The notes beneath the pieces are model-generated. The model was not told where the DNA came from, did not search any database, and saw only the letters and a program-made list of their open reading frames with translations. A stretch of 5,686 nt of DNA from Acidobacteriota bacterium (GTDB lineage Bacteria; Acidobacteriota; UBA6911; RPQK01; JAPXNP01). Below are positions 1-5,558 of this stretch, one piece after another. A program made the position numbers and the translations under genes. The stretch lies in NCBI GenBank assembly GCA_030614585.1, contig JAUWTT010000292.1, positions 1-5,686 on the forward strand. Direction: 5' to 3'. Position 1 is the first letter of the stretch; every line of letters begins with the position of its first letter.

Positions 1-134
1 AGATCTCCGTGAGCGGAGGTGTCCAGAGGCGAAGTTGCCAGTAAGGTAGGGAAGACCAACGCAAGAACCAGACTCCCCATCCCGCAGCGCCACGGAGGGG
101 CAGACACTTGCTTCGACGGACCATTCGGCTTCAC
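1..134 (-). CDS. N-terminal fragment of an exported or membrane protein, third gene of the ECF sigma operon
   Basis: The minus-strand frame is open from a GTG at 134-132 to the window edge, giving 44 codons with no stop. The GTG overlaps the TGA stop of the anti-sigma gene as GTGA, a layout typical of translational coupling. An in-frame GTG (105-103) and an ATG (80-78) are alternative starts. The peptide begins MKPNGPSKQVSAPPWRCG and then has a hydrophobic stretch MGSLVLALVFPTLLATS at about residues 19-35, followed by SAHGD. This looks like a signal peptide or signal anchor. No Shine-Dalgarno is obvious before the GTG, which fits coupling. The mature domain lies outside the window, so its function cannot be read. 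In comparable ECF/zinc-finger operons of Acidobacteriota and Planctomycetota the next gene is often a large TPR/CHAT or secreted protein; that is context only. The reading frame is well supported, its identity is not. Confidence 0.6.
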   Translation of the reverse strand, partial: MKPNGPSKQVSAPPWRCGMGSLVLALVFPTLLATSPLDTSAHGD

Positions 135-817
135 GGTTGGGAAACTCGCAATAATGCAGCACTTTCCACGGAAAACTCGTCTCCTCCGTCTCGCAGAGCT
201 TCGAGCAACCTAAGTGCCGAAGCTCTTTCGCCATCTCTAAGCAGAAGATTGGCCATGTACCAGTGTGAAGGAGCCTTCCAACGTGGGTCTTTGACCGCTT
301 CCTGAAGACGTGTCAAAGCTTGTCGGTTGTTTCCTAGCAGGTAGTGAGTCACCCCTAGATAGAATGTTAGTTCCGGATCTTTCGCGCCAGACAACAGGTC
401 TTCGAGAATCACGTTTGCCCTCAAGTAGTCTCCTGTGACATAGGCCTCGAATGCTGTTTCACGTAATCTGTCGTTATTGGAATTCGTCCCCTCGGAACGC
501 AGCTCAAGTGGAAAATAGGGATATGGTTCTGCAGCGAGGACACCCTCTCCCTCCGACAGCGGGGAGACTCCTCCGGCAAAGTAGTAGGCCAGCGGAACCA
601 GACTGAAGATGAGTACAGCTGCAGCGGCCAGATACGTCCGAGGTTTAGGTTTGTTGAAGTGACTCTCCTCCTGGAACCGGGTTTCAAGGATGGCCATTAC
701 ACGAATTCGTTCACGACAGACCTGGCACCCCTCCAGATGGCGAAGGACACCTTGAGTTTCGTTAGGTTCAAGTTCACCTCTCAAGAACTCAGCGAGCTTT
801 AAATCTTCGCAAATCAT
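131..817 (-). CDS. Membrane anti-sigma factor with N-terminal zinc finger and TPR-like C-terminal domain
   Basis: A 228-residue protein that probably binds and silences the ECF sigma factor encoded just upstream. The N-terminal region carries H27-x3-C31-x2-C34 (HLEGCQVC), the signature of zinc-finger anti-sigma domains (zf-HC2/ZAS). Cys3 is placed to act as the fourth ligand, as in the Cx(~25)HxxxCxxC pattern. One membrane helix follows at about 62-82 (YLAAAAVLIFSLVPLAYYF). The C-terminal part, roughly 115-215, is predicted to be extracytoplasmic. It is helical with TPR-like pairs: AFEAYVTGDYLRANVILEDLL, then FYLGVTHYLLGNNRQALTRL, then WYMANLLLRDGERASALRLL. The ATG at 817 is chosen over a longer frame reaching 928 because AAGGAAAG (823-830) sits 5 bases before it and the conserved domain starts there. 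The gene overlaps the sigma gene by 29 bases. The TPR part could sense a partner protein, possibly the product of the truncated downstream gene; that is inference. Confidence 0.85.
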   Translation of the reverse strand: MICEDLKLAEFLRGELEPNETQGVLRHLEGCQVCRERIRVMAILETRFQEESHFNKPKPRTYLAAAAVLIFSLVPLAYYFAGGVSPLSEGEGVLAAEPYPYFPLELRSEGTNSNNDRLRETAFEAYVTGDYLRANVILEDLLSGAKDPELTFYLGVTHYLLGNNRQALTRLQEAVKDPRWKAPSHWYMANLLLRDGERASALRLLEALRDGGDEFSVESAALLRVSQP

Positions 818-1382
818 TGGATCTTTCCTTTGGTTGTCCAAATTCTGAGACTCCTCGTTGCCGCAGGTATTCGCGAATCTGGTCGATCCCCTGGAGCATG
901 CGGCTGCGAAGAGTGGAGTAAGGAACATCCTGTTCCTGACAGAACTCTTTCAGTTTCAAAGTGGATTCTCTTCGGAAGAATACCTCGACAGCTTCCCGTT
1001 GCTTCGGCGGTAACGAACGCAGGGCCCTTTCGACCGCGTTGACTAGATCGCTGTGTGTTTCCGCAGCCTCGCTTATGAGTAGCAGGCTTAACGGATCAGC
1101 CCCGATTTCAGCATATCCCTGGGTCCGGCGCTCACCATTTCGAGTATCGAATCTGGAATTTTGCCGTTGCACCCTTCGGTAGGAGTCGATGGAGGTGTTC
1201 AGGACTGCGCGGCGCAGGTAGTTGTAAGCTTCCTGTTGGTTGGCAAAGCTCTTTCGAGTCTTCAGGACTCGCAAGAAGGCCTCTTGGAGAACATCCTCGA
1301 CGCTGCTTGAATCGGATACGACGGCTCTGACCATTGCGCGTAAAGCGCATTTCTTCTCCTCCCACACATTTATGAGGGTCAA
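789..1382 (-). CDS. ECF-type RNA polymerase sigma factor
   Basis: A 197-residue sigma-70-family protein of extracytoplasmic-function size, with only regions 2 and 4. Region 2 covers about residues 8-70, with the core-binding helix VEDVLQEAFLRVL (28-40) and EAYNYLRRAVLNTSIDSYRR (51-70) for -10 recognition. A variable linker follows. Region 4 covers about 117-173, with LRSLPPKQREAVEVFF (121-136) and the helix-turn-helix LKEFCQEQDVPYSTLRSRM (144-162) for -35 recognition. The tail after 175 is polar and is encoded over the anti-sigma start. The start is uncertain. The frame reaches an in-frame TGA about 30 bases upstream of the TTG at 1382; a GTG at 1367 is the alternative, and neither has a good Shine-Dalgarno. 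An ATG at 1334 would remove the first helix of region 2. It is the first gene of the operon with the anti-sigma gene. The signal and regulon are unknown. Confidence 0.88.
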   Translation of the reverse strand: MTLINVWEEKKCALRAMVRAVVSDSSSVEDVLQEAFLRVLKTRKSFANQQEAYNYLRRAVLNTSIDSYRRVQRQNSRFDTRNGERRTQGYAEIGADPLSLLLISEAAETHSDLVNAVERALRSLPPKQREAVEVFFRRESTLKLKEFCQEQDVPYSTLRSRMLQGIDQIREYLRQRGVSEFGQPKERSNDLRRFKAR

Positions 1383-1415
1383 AGTAATGTCAATTCGCAG
1401 AATGGAAGGTCAAAG
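1377..1415 (-). promoter_or_regulatory. Candidate control region of the sigma operon with repeated TTTGACC boxes
   Basis: On the minus strand CTTTGACC occurs twice (plus-strand GGTCAAAG at 1377-1384 and 1408-1415). The copies are 31 bases apart, close to three helical turns. A TTGACA (1393-1388) lies between them. TTGACC at 1413-1408 could be a -35 box, with a poor -10 (CATTAC) 18 bases on. TTGACA with TAAATG at 1372-1367 is an alternative with a short 15-base spacer. The first of these would transcribe the sigma gene. The boxes could instead be operator half-sites. Neither reading is strong. Confidence 0.25.
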
Positions 1416-1754
1416 GCGTTTATAAAGATGGTAGGAAACCAACACGAATAGATTAGGAGGGGGCAGAGGCATTGTCAAGAGGGATTGCATTTCTTCGGCA
1501 GAGGAATTCGTTTTCGGTGCTGCTTTCACAGATTCGGAGATATGTTCCTCACAGGCGATTTCGTATTCTGTTGGAGCTTCAGCTGGCTGGAGACAGATGG
1601 TTCGTTCGTCGGTGCCTTGTGCCGGATTTCGAGATCGTCTGGGTTCAGGAGATGGAGACCTGGATCGAAATCGCTTTCGATGCTCTCGAAGGGGGGCGGA
1701 ACATGATGCCGATCTTAAGGAGAATCGTTCACCTGTACGGGCATCTCTTCAGAT

Positions 1755-1782
1755 AAGTCCCAAGTACCAAGCCCCAATTCCC
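1755..1782. repeat. Degenerate heptamer tandem repeat, four units
   Basis: Four consecutive 7-base units read AAGTCCC, AAGTACC, AAGCCCC and AATTCCC. They share the form AA(G/T)(T/C)(C/A)CC. The array sits in non-coding DNA. Similar AAGT(C/A)CC-rich tracts are, from memory, frequent in spacers of some Gram-negative phyla; this was not checked. Confidence 0.5.
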
Positions 1783-1898
1783 ACTTCTCAGTTTGTGGTT
1801 CCGCAAGCCCCCAGTCTCCAGGGTCTTGAGGCTTGAAACCTGGCGGTTCTGTCGAACGGCCGGAGCTGAGTTGTCCTCTCTTTGGTCAAAACCCGAAA

Positions 1899-1927
1899 AT
1901 TCAGACCACCAGGACACCAAGAGCACC
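1899..1927. repeat. Half copy of the CACCAAG-type intergenic element
   Basis: The 29 bases starting ATTCAGACCACCAGGACACC match the left arm of the palindrome at 5559-5587 at 26 of 29 positions, without gaps. No matching right arm is evident nearby, so this is a solitary or eroded half. It shows that the element is dispersed in this genome, since the two copies lie in unrelated spacers about 3.7 kb apart. Confidence 0.6.
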
Positions 1928-2002
1928 TCTAAGGAAGCACGATTTTTGATATGAATCCCTTAGCGGCCTTTCCGTGAACCGTATTCCCCGCGTTTGTTTT
2001 CC

Positions 2003-2035
2003 CAATCGAAAATCGTCAATCGAAAATCGAAAATC
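2003..2035. repeat. CAATCGAAAATCG tandem repeat downstream of the beta-barrel gene
   Basis: The 13-base CAATCGAAAATCG occurs exactly twice (2003-2015 and 2017-2029), separated by one T. A third CGAAAATC follows at 2028-2035. The array ends 8 bases from the stop codon of the minus-strand beta-barrel gene. On that strand it reads as a T-rich run of GATTTTC units, but it forms no strong hairpin, so it does not look like an ordinary terminator. Confidence 0.7.
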
Positions 2036-2043
2036 CCAGCCCC

Positions 2044-2628
2044 TTACTTCCAGGAAACTGTGAGGCCGGTAAGAAACCGTACACCATAGCTGTCACTCGA
2101 ACCGAGGTTATGAAGCTTCACTTCGTTGATCCAGTTCAGGTGTGGAATCAGCTTAGTGCGTATTCCTCCTCCGACCGTCCATACCCCATTTCGAGTACTC
2201 TCTTTTCCCTGCTCCTCAAACCCTGGATAGCCATTCGGGTTGATGACGTGTCGGTTGTCCCAATGGGATCCTCCTCCGGCTTCCACGAATACGCTGAAAC
2301 GTTCGCGACGAAGGAAATGAATCTGGAGGGTCACATCAACATATTGGCGGTTACGCTCTTCCTCACCTAGAAGGATAGAGTCTTTGGAGAAGGTGAAGTC
2401 CTCACGGGGAAGGTAAGCCCACTCGCAGGAGACTGTTAGAAACTCAGTCGGCCACACATTGAGCCAAACCCCAAATTCAGGTCCTGTCTCGGTTCCAAGA
2501 ACCGTCTCGTCTCCGATCACAGCCAATCCAATATGACCTCCGCCTGCCAGATCGATTCCGTGAACCGAACTCCCTGGAAGCAGAAGGAGGCTTGCCGTTA
2601 CGAGTAGAAGCACTCGTGTTGAAATCAT
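2044..2628 (-). CDS. Predicted 8-stranded outer-membrane beta-barrel protein
   Basis: A 194-residue exported protein. Residues 1-24 form a signal peptide: MISTR, then a hydrophobic core LLLVTASLLLLPG, with likely cleavage after VHG. The rest alternates polar and hydrophobic or aromatic residues in about eight segments: GHIGLAVI (31-38), EFGVWLNVW (51-59), FLTVSCEWAYL (63-73), YVDVTLQIHFL (96-106), FSVFVEAGG (111-119), VWTVGGGIRTKL (149-160), HLNWINEVKLHNL (163-175) and GVRFLTGLTVSW (182-193). This count and length suit small OmpA/OmpW-like barrels. The frame extends to a GTG at 2646, but the ATG at 2628 gives a normal signal peptide and is preferred. No clear Shine-Dalgarno precedes it. It is divergent from coaD and appears to be a single gene. 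The exact family and ligand are not recognised; the barrel call rests on pattern, not on a specific motif. Confidence 0.75.
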   Translation of the reverse strand: MISTRVLLLVTASLLLLPGSSVHGIDLAGGGHIGLAVIGDETVLGTETGPEFGVWLNVWPTEFLTVSCEWAYLPREDFTFSKDSILLGEEERNRQYVDVTLQIHFLRRERFSVFVEAGGGSHWDNRHVINPNGYPGFEEQGKESTRNGVWTVGGGIRTKLIPHLNWINEVKLHNLGSSDSYGVRFLTGLTVSWK

Positions 2629-2680
2629 CCCCGAGAAGTCTACCACGCAGGCGTTATCCGGCTTAGATCTCGCCCCAAAA

Positions 2681-2710
2681 TTGCTTTGAGTCTGTGCTGC
2701 GTACGATAAT
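2681..2710 (+). promoter_or_regulatory. Candidate sigma-70 promoter for coaD, very short leader
   Basis: TTGCTT (2681-2686) and GATAAT (2705-2710) are separated by 18 bases. Transcription from this pair would begin near 2717-2720, at or just before the ATG of coaD. No Shine-Dalgarno is visible before that ATG, which agrees with a leaderless or nearly leaderless message. The 91-base gap must also hold the promoter of the divergent beta-barrel gene, for which only a weak GATAAC (2658-2653) is seen. Confidence 0.4.
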
Positions 2711-2719
2711 TGTGTTTCT

Positions 2720-3232
2720 ATGACACAAGAGATTAGTGCAATTTACCCGGGTTCCTTTGATCCAGTGACAAACGGGCATCTCGATATTGTTGAAAGAGGA
2801 AGGTCGATTTTTGATCGAGTGGTAGTGGCCGTGTCGGTCAATCAGGACAAGAACCCCTTGTTTACGATTGAAGAGCGGATAGAGATGCTCCGAGATGTCA
2901 CGAGGCAGTGGGATAATGTCGAGATTGACCAGTTTGATGGACTATTGGTGGATTATGCGACCTCCAGGGGTGCGAGTGTAATCCTGAGAGGGATTCGTGC
3001 TGTTACTGATTTCGATTATGAGTTTCAGATGGCGCTCATGAACCGGCGCCTGGCAGGTTCAATTGAAACTGTCTTTCTGGTGCCGGCGGAGGCCTACGAA
3101 TACTTAAGTTCTTCTCTTGTGAAGGAGGTGGCCTCCCTGGGAGGGACCGTTAGCGGGTTGCTGCCTCTTCTTGTGGAAGAGCTGCTCAGTGCGAAGCTCG
3201 AAGCTTTGACAGATGCGGACAAGGAACTCTAA
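2720..3232 (+). CDS. coaD: Phosphopantetheine adenylyltransferase
   Basis: A cytoplasmic enzyme of coenzyme A synthesis that transfers AMP from ATP to 4'-phosphopantetheine, giving dephospho-CoA and pyrophosphate. The 170 residues match the bacterial CoaD family (usually about 160), with a slightly long polar C-terminus. Visible motifs are YPGSFDPVTNGH (9-20), containing the nucleotidyltransferase TxGH signature at T17-H20; NPLFTIEER (45-53); FDGLLVDYA (72-80); ILRGIRAVTDFDYEFQMALMN (88-108), with the phosphate-binding RGIR; and YLSSSLVKEVASLGG (128-142), matching the family's SSSxVKE region. All expected catalytic elements are present. The ATG at 2720 starts directly before the conserved first strand. 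The M23 peptidase gene follows with no spacer, so the two are probably co-transcribed, although no functional link is known. Confidence 0.97.
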   Translation: MTQEISAIYPGSFDPVTNGHLDIVERGRSIFDRVVVAVSVNQDKNPLFTIEERIEMLRDVTRQWDNVEIDQFDGLLVDYATSRGASVILRGIRAVTDFDYEFQMALMNRRLAGSIETVFLVPAEAYEYLSSSLVKEVASLGGTVSGLLPLLVEELLSAKLEALTDADKEL

Positions 3233-4519
3233 ATGAAGGCTAATTGGAAGCTCCTTTGCTCGTTAACAGCAGCTGTGGTGGTTGGTGGATTCTTAACCCT
3301 CTTTTTCGTTGACTCCGGGAAGGTTGATTATGGAGATGAAGAGGGTTTTGCCCTCAAGGATGGGGACTTTTTTGGTCCCAATGTCCCGCTGGAGTACCGG
3401 GTTGAGAGGGTAGAAGGTCAGTTCCCGCCCAATTCCACTTTGCAGGATTTCCTGCTCGACCACGGTTTCACTCCATATGACATTCACCAACTGATTCAGG
3501 GCACCAAAGACGTGCATGATCTCAACCGCGTGGATGCAGGCCACAGAGTGGTCATCGAGACGTTCGGGGACGGGCGGTTCAGGAAACTCGAGTATGACGT
3601 AGATGATGAGAAGTGTCTGGTTGTAACTTCGAGCGGAGATCAGTATTCCGCTGAGATGAGGCAACGGGAACTCCATACTGCCCAGGAGAGAGTGTTTGGC
3701 AGGATCTCGGAAAGTCTATGGAACACTCTGATTTCCCTTGGTGAGACTCCTGGACTGATTATGGGAATCATCGACGTGATGCAGTGGGACGTTGATTTTA
3801 CCGCTATTCAGCCCAACGACTCTTTCAAAGTTGTGTTTGAGAAGAAGTACCACGAAGGGGAGTTTGTGAAGTATGGGGAGATCCAGTCTCTCCAGTTTCA
3901 CCATGGCGGCAGAGACTTTTATGCGTTCCTTTTTGAGGATCCGGTCACAGGGAAGAAGAAGTATTACGATTACGATGGGAAAGGTGTCAAAAAGGCTTTC
4001 CTGAAAGTTCCTTTCAAGTTTGACTATCGAATTTCTTCAGGCTTTTCTCATTCGAGGTTTCATCCGGTGGTTAAGAAGCGGATGCCCCATTACGGGGTTG
4101 ACTACGCGGCTCCTCACGGCACGCCTGTACTAGCCTCTGCCAGTGGGAGAGTTGTCTTCGCCGGCTGGAAAGGAGCGAACGGGAGACTCGTCAAGATTCG
4201 GCACCCCAACAGGTATGTTACGTACTACCTCCATCTTTCCAAGATTCTGGTCAAGTCGGGACAGAGTGTTGCCCAGGGCCAGGCGATCGGACGAGTCGGC
4301 GCTACCGGGAGGACCACCGGGCCCCATCTTGATTATCGGATTCAGGATAAGCGCGGGCGCTTCATCAACCCCAAGAAGTATGTCGCCTTACCCTCCGATA
4401 CGGGTGTTTCGAAGAAGCATATGGATGAATTTATTGCGGTTCGTGACACCTACCTTCGACAGTTGGATCAGATCCCAGAACAAGAACGGACTTTTGGGAA
4501 CCCTTCCGTTGCTGGCTGA
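3233..4519 (+). CDS. Membrane-anchored M23 family metallopeptidase, MepM/Csd3-like, with an HLD variant of the HxH motif
   Basis: A 428-residue probable peptidoglycan endopeptidase, or an inactive relative, acting in the periplasm. A signal anchor lies at about 7-26. Residues about 64-108 form a LysM/OapA-like module (STLQDFLLDHGFTPYDIHQLI, ending in the GHRVVIETF strand). Residues about 153-237 resemble the second, Csd3-type domain (SLWNTLISLGETPGLIMGII, then QPNDSFKVVFEKKY). The LytM/M23 domain covers about 263-375. It has H286-x3-D290 (HYGVDYAAPHGTPV), H334 in YYLHLSKI, and GATGRTTGPHLDYRI with H365 and D367. In LytM the second His of HxH binds zinc; here Asp stands in that place. AAGGA at 3221-3225, seven bases before the ATG, supports the start. 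The coaD stop abuts it as TAAATG. The fold assignment is firm; activity is open because of the substitution, since Asp can also bind zinc. Confidence 0.92.
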   Translation: MKANWKLLCSLTAAVVVGGFLTLFFVDSGKVDYGDEEGFALKDGDFFGPNVPLEYRVERVEGQFPPNSTLQDFLLDHGFTPYDIHQLIQGTKDVHDLNRVDAGHRVVIETFGDGRFRKLEYDVDDEKCLVVTSSGDQYSAEMRQRELHTAQERVFGRISESLWNTLISLGETPGLIMGIIDVMQWDVDFTAIQPNDSFKVVFEKKYHEGEFVKYGEIQSLQFHHGGRDFYAFLFEDPVTGKKKYYDYDGKGVKKAFLKVPFKFDYRISSGFSHSRFHPVVKKRMPHYGVDYAAPHGTPVLASASGRVVFAGWKGANGRLVKIRHPNRYVTYYLHLSKILVKSGQSVAQGQAIGRVGATGRTTGPHLDYRIQDKRGRFINPKKYVALPSDTGVSKKHMDEFIAVRDTYLRQLDQIPEQERTFGNPSVAG

Positions 4520-4598
4520 ATCTCACTTGTCGATCTGAAAGACGTGGTTCGGTCCTTTTGGTACGACAATTGCTTAATCGAGTCTCGGCTACTGGATG

Positions 4599-4637
4599 GA
4601 GCCCTAGCCTTACTAGACTAATTCGTTGGGGCTCTTT
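4599..4637 (+). terminator. Weak terminator-like stem after the peptidase gene
   Basis: GAGCCC (4599-4604) can pair with GGGCTC (4629-4634), and TTT follows. The loop is 24 bases and contains a small CTAG/CTAG pair. The stem is short for such a loop, and the T run is interrupted before a second run at 4649-4656. It could end the coaD-peptidase transcript but is far from convincing. Confidence 0.2.
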
Positions 4638-4649
4638 CGAAGATATAGT
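4622..4649 (+). promoter_or_regulatory. Candidate promoter of the lipid kinase gene
   Basis: TTCGTT (4622-4627) and TATAGT (4644-4649) are 16 bases apart. The start site would fall near 4656, just upstream of the GAAGGA ribosome binding site at 4661-4666. The -10 box is good (five of six consensus bases) and the -35 box is weak. The 150-base gap from the preceding gene makes a separate promoter reasonable. Confidence 0.35.
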
Positions 4650-4669
4650 TTTTTTGGGTAGAAGGAAAA

Positions 4670-5542
4670 ATGTCGAGAAGCGCCTTACTTGTATATAACC
4701 CGAAAGCGGGTCGAGCAGCCCTTGGAGAAGAAGGGCTCGAGTTGATTGTTGAGCGGTTGCGGGAGTTGGAGATTGATGCCGAGGTTCAGCACTCGAGCAA
4801 TGGCCAGAAGCGCAGGCTGAATTTAGCCGAAAAGGACCTCTTGATCGTTTGTGGCGGGGATGGCACCATCCACGACACCTTGCAGGATGCGATTGAGGCC
4901 GCTGTGCCTATGGCAATCGTTCCGATTGGAACAGCTAACGTTCTAGCCCGAGAGTTATTGATTCCAAGAGATCCTTTGGCTGCCCTACAGGTCTTGCGAA
5001 CTGGAAGGACGAGGAAACTTCATTTGGGCAAAGCTGATGGCAGGTACTTCCACCTGATGGCAGGCGTGGGCCTGGATGGTTATCTCCTTCGCCAGGTCGG
5101 TCCATCGCTGAAGCGGTTCCTGGGAGTGGGAGCTTTCTGGATCACAGGCTTTCTTCGATTTTGGAGCTACTCAATGCCGGTCTTCCAGGTCAAGATTGGC
5201 GAAGAACTGCACACCGCTACTTTTGCGGTGATTTCGAATTCCCGTTTGTATGGCGGTCATTTGCGTGTCACGCCACAAGCAAACGTCTTCGACGATACCC
5301 TGGACGTGTGTCTGTTCAGTGCCAGGAACCATTTTCGTTATCTGAAATACCTGTGGGGAAGTCTCCGGGGTAAACATCTGAGTTACCCCGATGTCGTTTA
5401 CAGAAAGACTCGTGAGTTAGAGGTGACTGGTGGACCCAATGTAGTTGTGCAGCTGGATGGTGAGTTGGCAGGCACTCTCCCGCGGCACTTCGAAATGGCG
5501 AGCGAAACTCTGGATGTCTACGTGCCCGCCCCAAATGGCTAG
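4670..5542 (+). CDS. Diacylglycerol kinase-family lipid kinase (YegS/DgkB/BmrU type)
   Basis: A 290-residue soluble kinase predicted to phosphorylate a lipid such as diacylglycerol with ATP, feeding phospholipid recycling at the inner face of the membrane. The catalytic domain begins at the N-terminus with LLVYNPKAGRA (6-16). The nucleotide-binding motif GGDGTIHDTL is at 62-71, followed by MAIVPIGTANVLARELLIP (81-99). The substrate and C-terminal beta-sandwich region has AGVGLDG (131-137), ISNSRLYGG (188-196), TPQANVFDDTLDV (201-213) and VQLDGELAG (260-268). Length and motif order fit the family (about 290-310). The usual GGDGTINE reads GGDGTIHD here; His at that place also occurs in sphingosine-kinase relatives. 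The ATG is supported by GAAGGA (4661-4666), three bases before it, and by the family N-terminus. The true lipid substrate cannot be told from sequence, as the family also includes ceramide, sphingosine and glycolipid kinases. A long palindrome begins 17 bases after the stop. Confidence 0.92.
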   Translation: MSRSALLVYNPKAGRAALGEEGLELIVERLRELEIDAEVQHSSNGQKRRLNLAEKDLLIVCGGDGTIHDTLQDAIEAAVPMAIVPIGTANVLARELLIPRDPLAALQVLRTGRTRKLHLGKADGRYFHLMAGVGLDGYLLRQVGPSLKRFLGVGAFWITGFLRFWSYSMPVFQVKIGEELHTATFAVISNSRLYGGHLRVTPQANVFDDTLDVCLFSARNHFRYLKYLWGSLRGKHLSYPDVVYRKTRELEVTGGPNVVVQLDGELAGTLPRHFEMASETLDVYVPAPNG

Positions 5543-5558
5543 AGCCGCTAATCGGGGA

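Larger units (their letters stand above)
1383..2043. other. Long intergenic spacer without a convincing gene
   Basis: This stretch lies between the sigma operon start and the stop of the beta-barrel gene, both on the minus strand. Short open frames exist on the plus strand from about 1472 to 1836, but three frames are open at once and none has a recognisable protein. What can be seen is the TTTGACC boxes (1377-1415), a 7-base perfect stem with a TCGC loop at 1664-1681, a degenerate heptamer tandem repeat (1755-1782), half of a CACCAAG-type element (1899-1927), and a CAATCGAAAATCG tandem repeat (2003-2035). The right half looks like accumulated spacer repeats. The left half may be decayed coding sequence or plain leader DNA. 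Confidence 0.6.

Noticed and set aside
818..928. Longer N-terminus for the anti-sigma protein, reaching 928
   Set aside because: It would lie deep within the sigma gene in another frame, it lacks family similarity, and the ATG at 817 has a good ribosome binding site.
1132..1365. Minus-strand frame starting with an ATG preceded by GGAGGAG
   Set aside because: It is a shifted frame within the sigma factor gene, whose own frame encodes clear regions 2 and 4. The purine-rich run is explained by the codons for Glu-Glu-Lys-Lys.
1664..1681. Perfect 7-base stem ATCGAAA/TTTCGAT with a TCGC loop as a terminator or regulatory RNA
   Set aside because: It has no T tract, no associated gene end and A/T-rich pairing; such short stems are expected by chance.
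1472..1756. A 94-codon plus-strand open frame with a TTG start and AGGAGG 11 bases upstream
   Set aside because: Other plus-strand frames are open across the same bases, no family is recognisable, the start codon is rare and the spacing is long. It looks like stop-poor spacer rather than a gene.
3293..3676. A 127-codon minus-strand open frame opposite the peptidase gene
   Set aside because: It is a shadow of a strongly supported coding region and shows no domain of its own.
4143..4538. A 131-codon plus-strand frame inside and past the peptidase gene
   Set aside because: It overlaps the conserved LytM domain in another frame and is rich in Arg, Pro and Ser, as expected of an out-of-frame reading.
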